Positions 9,921 to 16,272 of a stretch of DNA of 64,000 nt are shown here, one piece after another (the first letter of the stretch is position 1; every line of letters begins with the position of its first letter). The position numbers and the translations under genes are program-made. The notes below the pieces were generated by a model. It was not told where the DNA came from. It saw nothing but the letters and a program-made list of their open reading frames with translations, and did no database searches. The DNA is taken from assembly GCA_020832405.1 (NCBI GenBank), contig JAFIET010000011.1:1-64000 (forward strand). The letters run 5' to 3'. The stretch comes from Balneolales bacterium. GTDB taxonomy: Bacteria > Bacteroidota > Rhodothermia > Balneolales > Cyclonatronaceae.

Positions 9921-10049
9921 ATGAACACCAACGTAACGATGAAGCAAAACAGGCTTCACAATTTCGACAGATATCACAGTAATTTTAAAGCAAGAATTTT
10001 TGATGCGTTCCGGTCATTTATCGATATGATCATCCGCATCGGCAGATAG
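9921..10049 (+). CDS. Putative 42-residue basic microprotein
   Basis: A short open frame with an unusually good Shine-Dalgarno site for this window: GGAGG at 9910-9914, 6 nt before the ATG. The product is basic. A hydrophilic first half (with repeated N, H and R) is followed by an amphipathic or hydrophobic tail, FRSFIDMIIRIGR. A strong intrinsic terminator lies 77 bp downstream, so a transcription unit of about 250 nt is plausible. I do not recognise the protein. It could instead be a leader peptide or part of a small RNA. The 210 bp before it are AT-rich and hold no other frame. Confidence 0.45.
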   Translation: MNTNVTMKQNRLHNFDRYHSNFKARIFDAFRSFIDMIIRIGR

Positions 10050-10125
10050 TTTTCGCAAAGTATTCATAGTAGTTAGTTTGATTAGATTGATTCATAAGAT
10101 TAGTTGTTAGTTATGTTTGGGAGAC

Positions 10126-10158
10126 CCGGTCATGGAATACTGGCCGGGTTTTTTTTTG
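10126..10158 (+). terminator. Intrinsic terminator after the microprotein frame
   Basis: An 8-bp stem with one G-U pair (CCCGGTCA at 10126-10133 with TGGCCGGG at 10142-10149) and an 8-nt loop, followed by nine T residues (10150-10158). It separates the small frame at 9921 from the gene at 10288. Confidence 0.85.
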
Positions 10159-10287
10159 CCTTTTTTTCGGGTTTTGACGCTGTTTTTTGAAATGCACCTC
10201 AGGCTTAAGCGGTTAGTTCTGTATATTATAATTTCAAACCGGTCTTTTTAATCGGGCCGGGTTTTAAGCATCGCTTCACGTTTTTTC

Positions 10288-11490
10288 ATGAAAGCTTTTA
10301 AGACGCTACTTATTTTTTTCGTTGTTACGGCCGGCATTTTCGGAATGGTGGTCGGGCTGAACTGGACAGCTTTTAAGGTCGTTTTTTCTGATCCGGAAAC
10401 GTTTTCGGAAGGCTCAGAGTGGATTGAGAAAACCCATTCGCTGGCCGGGCTCGTTGAGTTTCTGGAAGCCGCCCCGCAGCATGTTTCGCTGGTTTCGCTG
10501 AACCTGACCGACCCGGATGATTCTATTTTATATAATGCGCATGAGCCGCGGGTGATGGGCGCGGTTTCGAACTTGTTTTTGCTGATGGAGTTTGAGCGGC
10601 AGTACCGTGCGGGTGAGCTTGACCCCGATGCCCGCATTTATACTGAGGAGCTCGATGCTTTTGTGGTACCAACCTGGTACGAAAGCGGGCACCGGAATGC
10701 GATGCGCAGTATCCCTTCAGAAGGCGGCACAATCGCCCTGAGGGATGTAAGGTATCTGGTTTCTCGCAGTTACAGTCAGGCGGCTTCTGACTGGCTTTTT
10801 TATTTTCTGGGCGCTGATTCGGTAAATGCCCTGGTTGATTCGCTGGGCGGGGGCCGTATTGAGCCCTGGATACCAGGCTCAGGTTTGCAGCTCGCCGTGC
10901 TAATGCGTGACGACCACCGGAGTGTGAAACAGGAAGCAGCACGGCTTCGTGCTTTGGATGCTTCTGAACGGCTTGCCCTGAGTATGGCCCTCTCCAGGCG
11001 CTATATTCATGATTCTGATTTTGCTGCTGAAGTTCGTTCCCGCTCCGGCCATATCCGCAACCGGCTGCTGGCTGATGAGCGCGCAGTACACGGGCTTTGG
11101 AGCCGTGCCGAGCCGCTTGCTCTCACGCAGGTGCTTGCCGATGTGATGGAAGGCCGCTTTATAGATGCGGAGTCAGGTTCGCGTATTCTGGAACCTTTCG
11201 GCTGGGCTTTTAACGACCCCGTTGTGCAGCAGCATGCTTCTGAATATGGCGCGCTGTTTGGCAGCAGGCTGAGCTATCAGGCGGGTATGGATTTCGGTAC
11301 TTCGGTTTACACTGGTGACCGCTTTGCACAGGTGATGCTGTTCGATGATCTGCCCGTAGCGTTTTTCCTGCATATGAGCAGCAACCACATGAACCAGGAT
11401 TTGCAACGCCGCCTGATTTATGACCCGGAGCTGCGCCGGCTTACACGCCTTGCTTCGGAGCAGCAGCTTACTGTAAACCGCGAACCGTGA
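10288..11490 (+). CDS. Membrane-anchored beta-lactamase-fold protein with substituted active site
   Basis: A 400-residue protein with one N-terminal transmembrane segment (about 5-27), predicted to lie outside the inner membrane. The body follows the class A beta-lactamase-like serine hydrolase family: LYNAHEPR at 81-88, EFERQYRAGELDPDARI after it, and a SQAASDWLFYFLG segment. Aligned with that family, the S-x-x-K motif falls on A92-V93-S94-N95, the SDN loop reads YSQ, and the KTG/KGG box reads QAG. So both the nucleophile and the general base appear to be lost, and I infer a non-catalytic (binding) role. A 9-nt unit is partly repeated across the stop codon (11481-11500). No Shine-Dalgarno site is seen at the ATG. 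Confidence 0.7.
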   Translation: MKAFKTLLIFFVVTAGIFGMVVGLNWTAFKVVFSDPETFSEGSEWIEKTHSLAGLVEFLEAAPQHVSLVSLNLTDPDDSILYNAHEPRVMGAVSNLFLLMEFERQYRAGELDPDARIYTEELDAFVVPTWYESGHRNAMRSIPSEGGTIALRDVRYLVSRSYSQAASDWLFYFLGADSVNALVDSLGGGRIEPWIPGSGLQLAVLMRDDHRSVKQEAARLRALDASERLALSMALSRRYIHDSDFAAEVRSRSGHIRNRLLADERAVHGLWSRAEPLALTQVLADVMEGRFIDAESGSRILEPFGWAFNDPVVQQHASEYGALFGSRLSYQAGMDFGTSVYTGDRFAQVMLFDDLPVAFFLHMSSNHMNQDLQRRLIYDPELRRLTRLASEQQLTVNREP

Positions 11491-11578
11491 ACCGTGAACC
11501 CTTATTTTTTTAAGCCCCCCCCCTTCGGGATATATCGTGATCTAACATTTTTAAAAACATAATTTTCAGGAGCTTATT

Positions 11579-12286
11579 ATGATTTCAAAACTGACGCCCA
11601 AGACCCAAAAAAGTATTGCAGAATATGTGCAGGAACTCAAGGAAACAAACCGGATCCGCAGCAGCAGTGCGCTGGACCATCCGTTTCCGACCATTACCAT
11701 TTCGCGTGAATTTGGCTGCGCCGGTTTTCCGCTGGGTCAGGTACTGGTAAAACGGCTCAGCAAAAAGGAACAGCCCTGGGAGCTTTACTCGCGCGAGCTC
11801 ATTACAACTATTTCGAATGAGACCGATCTCGGCAGCGAGCTGTTTACTGATACCTACAAATCAGGCGGTGCCAAGCTCATGCAGGACCTTCAGGAACTGC
11901 TGGGTGTTGCTCCATCAGATTTTACACGCTACAAGATGCTCGCCCAGAATGTGCGCATTATCGGCGATCAGGGCAACGCAGTTATTGTGGGGGCCGGAGC
12001 GTCCATTCTGGCACAAAAAGAGACGCACTTCTTTAACGTGCGCATCACCGGTAGTTTTAATTTTCGGGTAAACCGCGTAGCCCGCGAACTCGGCCTGAGC
12101 CGCTATGAGGCAGAGAAGCTGGTCTCGGAAAAATCGAAAGAACGTCTGGAGTTTATTCAGAGTTTTTCGAAGCACGATATTGCCGATCCCGGCCTGTACC
12201 ACATGATCCTTCGCAACGATTTCTTCGAGGTCGATCACATGGCCGATCTGATTCTGGAAGGCATGAAGAAAATTAATTTGATCTGA
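11579..12286 (+). CDS. Cytidylate kinase-like family protein
   Basis: A 235-residue P-loop protein of the cytidylate-kinase-like family (AAA_26 type). Its key feature is ISREFGCAGFPLG near residues 42-54, where related proteins have SRQxGSGG. The lid-like arginines in NFRVNRVARELG and the segment EKSKERLEFIQSF also match the family. These proteins are distinct from the canonical Cmk, and their substrate is not known. AGGAG at 11568-11572 lies 6 nt before the ATG and supports the start. The gene has its own terminator, so it looks monocistronic. Confidence 0.78.
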   Translation: MISKLTPKTQKSIAEYVQELKETNRIRSSSALDHPFPTITISREFGCAGFPLGQVLVKRLSKKEQPWELYSRELITTISNETDLGSELFTDTYKSGGAKLMQDLQELLGVAPSDFTRYKMLAQNVRIIGDQGNAVIVGAGASILAQKETHFFNVRITGSFNFRVNRVARELGLSRYEAEKLVSEKSKERLEFIQSFSKHDIADPGLYHMILRNDFFEVDHMADLILEGMKKINLI

Positions 12287-12303
12287 ACCAATTTTTTTAC
12301 CGG

Positions 12304-12336
12304 AAAGGGTGAAGTATCTTCATCCTTTCTTTTTTT
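12304..12336 (+). terminator. Intrinsic terminator of the cytidylate kinase-like gene
   Basis: A 9-bp stem (12304-12312 with 12320-12328, one G-U pair), a 7-nt loop and a T tract to 12336. A possible TTG start of the next frame at 12335 lies inside this element, which is why the next gene is started at the ATG at 12353. Confidence 0.8.
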
Positions 12337-12352
12337 GGATTTAATACCGCTG

Positions 12353-12865
12353 ATGAAACCCTATCATTTATCTCACTTGGCCTGGCTCATACCGCTGGCG
12401 TTAGCAGGCCTGCTTATTCAGCAGGTTTCTGTTTTTTATGGTATCACGAATACCATGGAACAGGGCGAACTGCTGGAAGCAAACATCACGGATTTCCGGA
12501 TTAAGCAGATTGCCGCGCAAACCAACGGCTATGTGGACCTTCAGTTTCTGGACAGTACCGGGGCTGAACGTAAAGAGCGGCTGAGCCTGCACGCGCAGCA
12601 TGCTTCGCGGCTTATTGGCGCCAATACCGTTGAAATCCGCTACCTGGCCGGCACTGCCTACGATATCGTAATCGTGAAAACCTTCGAGTACCATCGGAGC
12701 ACAGTTTTGGTAAATTTGGGCGTAATTTTGCTTTCCCTGCTGGTTATGATACCCGTCAGCATCTGGGCGAGCCGCTATGCACGGCGCCGTGCCGCTGAAA
12801 CTGAAGCACCCGGCGGGGGTGAGCTTCGGCTTGAATTTGAGAATCAGCCGGCGGGTAAAGCATGA
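12353..12865 (+). CDS. DUF3592-like two-helix membrane protein
   Basis: A 170-residue protein with a transmembrane segment near each end (about residues 8-27 and 122-146) and a beta-rich loop domain between them that would face the periplasm. The layout and pattern (TNTMEQGELLEANITDFR, then a strand ending in YDIVIVK) resemble DUF3592-type proteins, whose function is unknown. The C-terminal tail is charged. The start is the ATG at 12353. The stop overlaps the next start as ATGA (12862-12865), so the two genes are translationally coupled. Confidence 0.6.
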   Translation: MKPYHLSHLAWLIPLALAGLLIQQVSVFYGITNTMEQGELLEANITDFRIKQIAAQTNGYVDLQFLDSTGAERKERLSLHAQHASRLIGANTVEIRYLAGTAYDIVIVKTFEYHRSTVLVNLGVILLSLLVMIPVSIWASRYARRRAAETEAPGGGELRLEFENQPAGKA

Positions 12866-13659
12866 TGGAAACTGCCGCCATAAAGTCAGGTTTCGGCCGG
12901 CTGTACCTCATCCCGACCCCGCTCAGCAAAACAGGCGGCAATACCTCCCTGCCGGAAGCAACCCTCGAAATTACCCGCAGCATCCGGCACTTCGCGGTCG
13001 AGAACATTCGTCAGGCCGCGTCATTTTTGCAATGGATTCAGCACCCCGTGCCAGAATTTGAGGTTCAGTTTTTTCCGCTCTCCAAACGCACGAGCGAACT
13101 GCAGCTTCAGGAGTACGTAACCCTGCTGCTCAACGGCACCGATCTGGGCGTGCTTACCGATGCCGGCTGCCCCGGCGTTGCCGATCCCGGCGCCGACCTC
13201 GTGAAACAGGCGCACCGCTTCGGCATTACCGTAGTGCCGCTCACGGGGCCTGCCTCCCCCATCCTCGCGCTCATGGGCCTGGGGCTTGGCGGTCAGAAGT
13301 TCGCCTTCGAAGGCTACCTGCCGGCAAAAGCCGAAGCCCGTGCCACCGTGCTCCGTGCCCTCGAAACCCGCTCTGCCCAAACCGGCAGCACCGAGCTTTT
13401 CATGGAAACCCCCTTCCGAAACCTGGAAACCCTCAAAGCCGCCGCCGGCCTGCTGCGCATGGATACCTCTCTCGGCGTAGCCGCCAACCTCACAAGCCCC
13501 GACGAACTCATCGTGATGTGCGAAGTGAGCGAGTGGCAGCGCCGCAAAATGCCCGACATCCACAAAATTCCCTCCATTTTCGGCCTCAAAGCCGCACAGG
13601 ATGCCGGCCTCGAAAACCGCCTCAAACGCAAGGCCGTCAAGAAAAAATTCTCCGGCTAA
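12862..13659 (+). CDS. RsmI-like tetrapyrrole-methylase family methyltransferase
   Basis: A SAM-dependent methyltransferase of the RsmI/tetrapyrrole methylase fold, 265 residues. YLIPTPLS near the start corresponds to the usual LYLVPTPIG, DAGCPGVADPGADLV is the family's DAGTPGxSDPG motif, and PLTGPASPILALMGLGL follows. A central stretch (FAFEGYLP, then TELFMETPFRN) also fits. It is shorter and more divergent than true RsmI, which 2'-O-methylates C1402 of 16S rRNA. Bacteroidota often carry such a paralogue in addition to RsmI, so the rRNA target here is uncertain. Coupled by ATGA to the preceding membrane protein gene. Confidence 0.82.
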   Translation: MMETAAIKSGFGRLYLIPTPLSKTGGNTSLPEATLEITRSIRHFAVENIRQAASFLQWIQHPVPEFEVQFFPLSKRTSELQLQEYVTLLLNGTDLGVLTDAGCPGVADPGADLVKQAHRFGITVVPLTGPASPILALMGLGLGGQKFAFEGYLPAKAEARATVLRALETRSAQTGSTELFMETPFRNLETLKAAAGLLRMDTSLGVAANLTSPDELIVMCEVSEWQRRKMPDIHKIPSIFGLKAAQDAGLENRLKRKAVKKKFSG

Positions 13660-13954
13660 AAACCCGCCGCTGAGCCGGGACTTCAAAGCATCGTTTTGGC
13701 AAAACCCGCAGGAACCCCTGAATCCGGCTACCCGGCCATTTCCGGCTTATGTTTTTTTTTGGGGGGGAACTCCGTGAGCATCACTGTCTTTCGTGCCAAA
13801 GGAACGCCCCCAAATCAACGGATAATCCCGTGCTTTGGGGTTTCGGTTTCTGCGCTATGTTCAAAGCGGGGACTTAAAGCACGCAGGCTCACTATCTGCC
13901 TTTGAAGCGTCCGCAGCTATGTTACCACTATTAGGTTTGGTTTTGAAATCAGGA
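13660..13954. repeat. Dispersed repeat, copy A (core 13723-13836)
   Basis: A non-coding stretch between the RsmI-like gene and the membrane protein gene. Its core matches a second copy at 35711-35820 on the same strand. Shared blocks are TCCGGCT (13723), TTCCGGC (13740) before a T-then-G homopolymer run, CATCACTG (13779) and TAATCCCGTGCTTT (13823-13836). The spacing between blocks is identical in both copies (18 nt and 44 nt), except for a 4-nt difference at the homopolymers. An apparent 69-residue frame across it has no start signal and is probably not a gene. Confidence 0.6.
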
Positions 13955-14278
13955 TCAAAAGAAACCCAGCACCCATATAAAAAGCATCACGGCTAACAAC
14001 GATACAAGATTTCCGATGAGGAAATAATCATCGGAAACCTTACCCTTTTCACTGTTTCTGAACCGGGTTCCGATTTTGAGCGCACCAAACGCAATAATAA
14101 CCTGCGGGTAACCGAGCAAAATACCGGTTATCAAAAACAAACGTTCGAGTACACCCTTAAAGATAGAGATACCGCGCTTCTCTCCCGGGTTCATGTTCTT
14201 ACTGATCAGGAAATGATACATAAGGTTGATGATCAGCTCCATGACCAACCATATCAGAAAACCGTAAACCCAGATCAT
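13955..14278 (-). CDS. Small membrane protein partnered with SatD-like protein
   Basis: A 107-residue protein with three hydrophobic segments (about 4-25, 45-68 and 88-107) separated by short charged loops, such as KNMNPGEKRG and FRNSEKGKVSDD. I cannot name a family with confidence. It is the second gene of a two-gene operon: its ATG overlaps the SatD-like stop codon as ATGA (14275-14278). It therefore probably works with the SatD-like protein, perhaps as its membrane-side partner. Confidence 0.7.
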   Translation of the reverse strand: MIWVYGFLIWLVMELIINLMYHFLISKNMNPGEKRGISIFKGVLERLFLITGILLGYPQVIIAFGALKIGTRFRNSEKGKVSDDYFLIGNLVSLLAVMLFIWVLGFF

Positions 14279-14937
14279 AGCGCCGCCTCCATAAACTCAA
14301 GCCCGGCGAAAACGGCTTGCTTCAGCAGATTGTACTCGTTAATCATCAGCGTCTTGCGGCGGCGGTAAATTTGGGTGCGGTCTTTCCCATGCAGCTTCCC
14401 GACTTCCGCATCGCTCTCATTTTGAATCATATCAAAGATGAGTTCATAATCGTCAGGGTTCCAGCGTGAAATGATGCCGTCAAGTACAGCAAAATTCCTG
14501 TTCAGCTGTGCCGCGTGAGGGGCAGCTTCAGTTGGCAGGCTGATGGTGTACCGGCGGCGGTTCCGGCCTTTATCCGTAAGCAGCTCCCGCGCTCTGGTGA
14601 GCCCTTCCCCCATCATCCCCCAGGCTTTGTCCGGGTTAATGGCCGTCTCGATAAATCCCTGATGCAGCACATAATGAAGCCGAAACGGCACCGGCAGCAG
14701 CAGCCGGTTTTCTTCCATGTATAAAATTGTCCGTATCCCGGAATGCAGCGATTGTGTAACGCCCTGAAATTCATCTCCAAGGGTGATGGTGTAGGGCGAT
14801 GGGGTCTCCGGTTTAAACTGCTCGTTGGTTTTTTCAACCAGTTCCCGCAATGCTGTCTGAAGCTTTGCCGCATTAAGCTCCCGGCTCGCGGACACATCAC
14901 CCATCAAAATAAAGGCTGTTTCTTTTTTTGAAGTCAT
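14275..14937 (-). CDS. SatD-family protein: cyclase-like N-domain plus C-terminal HTH
   Basis: A 220-residue soluble protein of the SatD family, named after the acid-tolerance satD gene of Streptococcus mutans; its biochemistry is unknown. Residues 9-60 hold two acidic motifs, LMGDVSASRE (Asp14) and ITLGDEFQG (Asp55, Glu56). Their spacing recalls the two metal-binding aspartates of class III nucleotidyl cyclases and related palm domains. This is my inference, not a proven activity. The C-terminus (about 170-205, AEVGKLHGKDRTQIYRRR) looks like a helix-turn-helix. The gene is preceded by three phased operators, so it probably regulates itself. Translationally coupled to the small membrane protein gene. 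Confidence 0.75.
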   Translation of the reverse strand: MTSKKETAFILMGDVSASRELNAAKLQTALRELVEKTNEQFKPETPSPYTITLGDEFQGVTQSLHSGIRTILYMEENRLLLPVPFRLHYVLHQGFIETAINPDKAWGMMGEGLTRARELLTDKGRNRRRYTISLPTEAAPHAAQLNRNFAVLDGIISRWNPDDYELIFDMIQNESDAEVGKLHGKDRTQIYRRRKTLMINEYNLLKQAVFAGLEFMEAAL

Positions 14938-14952
14938 AGTGGATAATACAAC

Positions 14953-15029
14953 TGTTGCAAAAAAACTGCAAATAATTTATTGTTGCATAAAAAATGCAAC
15001 AATAGAATATTTGCAGTTATTTTGTAACA
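14953..15029 (-). promoter_or_regulatory. Three tandem operators upstream of the SatD-like operon
   Basis: Three copies of TTGCA, 7 nt, TGCAA lie at 14955-14971, 14983-14999 and 15011-15027, at an exact 28-bp period. The third right half reads TGTAA. The middle copy extends to two 11-nt arms (14978-14988 and 14994-15004) around AAAAA, and the whole array is symmetric about 14991. A weak minus-strand promoter (TTGTTG at 15002-14997, 17 nt, TAAATT at 14979-14974) sits inside, so binding would block it. The array ends 15 bp from the SatD-like start. Confidence 0.75.
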
Positions 15030-15141
15030 CCAATGGCCAGCATTCGGCTGTTCTTGAATATCTGTGTTGAAAACAGAGCTGAAGCTGCACTTAACCGTTA
15101 TTTTCAAGCTTGACTTAATCGTTATTTCGTAAAAATATAGC

Positions 15142-15199
15142 TTGACAAATACTCACAATATGTCATACTATACCTTGACAATCTGAGTCAAAAAGTCAA
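15142..15199 (+). promoter_or_regulatory. Promoter and operator of the mobile mystery A/B operon
   Basis: A sigma-70-like promoter: TTGACA at 15142-15147, an 18-nt spacer, and TACTAT at 15166-15171. Just downstream, TTGAC at 15175 faces two GTCAA boxes at 15187 and 15195, and a TGTCA lies at 15161. These look like operator half-sites for the HTH antitoxin encoded next. Confidence 0.65.
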
Positions 15200-15216
15200 A
15201 TTATCAGTTTACCAAA

Positions 15217-15675
15217 ATGGACAAGCAACAGCTCATTATAAGTCAGCTCGAAAAGCGTGTCTCTGCTTTTTCGGAGGCAGTGGCAATTCCCCACCCCCCT
15301 TCAGGATGGGTAAAAGCGGTACGTAATGCACTCGGTATGACCCTCGAGCAGCTGGGAAAAAAACTCTCGGTTTCTAAACAGGCAGCACTTGAAATCGAAA
15401 AAAGGGAAAAGGAAGGAAGAATTACAATCAACAGCCTCAGAGAAACAGCTCATGCCATGGATATGAAGCTGGTTTATGGTTTCGTACCAAAAGACGGCTC
15501 TTTTGAGAAGCTAATTGATAAAAAAGCAACTGCACTTGCCAAGGAAATTGTTCTCAGAACTTCACAATCAATGAAGCTGGAAGATCAGGAAAACAGCGAT
15601 GAACGAATTGCAAAAGCCATTGAAGAAAAAACCTTAAAGCTTAAGCAGCAACTGCCTAAGGCGCTATGGGATTAG
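15217..15675 (+). CDS. Mobile mystery protein A (HTH antitoxin)
   Basis: A 152-residue protein of the 'mobile mystery protein A' type. An XRE-like helix-turn-helix lies at about 30-85 (VRNALGMTLEQLGKKLSVSKQAALEIEKRE), followed by LRETAHAMDMKLVYGFVPKDGSFEKLID, which is characteristic of the family, and a charged helical C-terminus. It is expected to neutralise the Fic protein encoded next and to repress the operon. Its last codons overlap the mmyB start by 10 bp, so the two are translationally coupled. The pair is known from mobile and accessory regions. Confidence 0.88.
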   Translation: MDKQQLIISQLEKRVSAFSEAVAIPHPPSGWVKAVRNALGMTLEQLGKKLSVSKQAALEIEKREKEGRITINSLRETAHAMDMKLVYGFVPKDGSFEKLIDKKATALAKEIVLRTSQSMKLEDQENSDERIAKAIEEKTLKLKQQLPKALWD

Positions 15676-16262
15676 ATTTCGGATATATTTCGGGTCAAAC
15701 GCCAATTGACGAAGAGGAACAGCTTGATCTGCTGATCCCGGGAATTTCAATGCGCTCGGAACTTGATGAGTTTGAACAGCAAAATATTGAGGAAGCCTTA
15801 CTGTGGGTCATAGGCCGCAAACTGACAGCTGAAAAGATATTAAGCGAGAGTTTCATACGTCAGCTCCATAAACGCATGCTGGGAGAAGTTTGGAAATGGG
15901 CAGGAACATACCGGAAAAGCAATAAAAATATTGGTGTCGATAAATGGCAAATACCGGTTGCCTTAAAGCAACTATGCGATGATGCACTGTTTTGGCATAA
16001 ATCAGGCACTTTTGAGCCTGATGAAATGGCCATCCGTTTTAAACATCGCCTTGTTAGTATTCACTGCTTTCCGAACGGAAACGGCCGCCATTCCCGCCTG
16101 ATGGCAGATATTATTGCAGATAAACTCTATAATCTCCGTCCGTTTACATGGGGTAGTCAAAATCTCATTCATCTTTCCGAAGTGAGATCCGAGTACCTGA
16201 AGGCTCTGCGCCAGGCTGATGCCGGTGAGCTCACCCCATTGATTCGGTTTGCACGCTCCTGA
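15666..16262 (+). CDS. Mobile mystery protein B (Fic/DOC toxin)
   Basis: A 198-residue Fic-domain protein of the 'mobile mystery protein B' type. The Fic core reads HCFPNGNGRHSR (near residues 138-149). Compared with the common HPFxDGNGR, the acidic residue is Asn, so the usual metal ligand is missing; other proteins of this type often show the same change. Fic enzymes transfer AMP or other phosphate-containing groups to target proteins. The conserved helix LHKRMLGEVWKWAGTYRKSNKNIGV precedes the core. It forms a toxin-antitoxin module with the preceding HTH gene and is convergent, 10 bp apart, with the amylase gene. Confidence 0.88.
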   Translation: MGLDFGYISGQTPIDEEEQLDLLIPGISMRSELDEFEQQNIEEALLWVIGRKLTAEKILSESFIRQLHKRMLGEVWKWAGTYRKSNKNIGVDKWQIPVALKQLCDDALFWHKSGTFEPDEMAIRFKHRLVSIHCFPNGNGRHSRLMADIIADKLYNLRPFTWGSQNLIHLSEVRSEYLKALRQADAGELTPLIRFARS

Positions 16263-16272
16263 CGCTGCTGCG

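Noticed and set aside
13696-13905. A 69-residue frame on the plus strand
   Set aside because: It runs through homopolymers and the dispersed repeat, has no ribosome site, and its translation is not protein-like. Treated as part of the repeat region.
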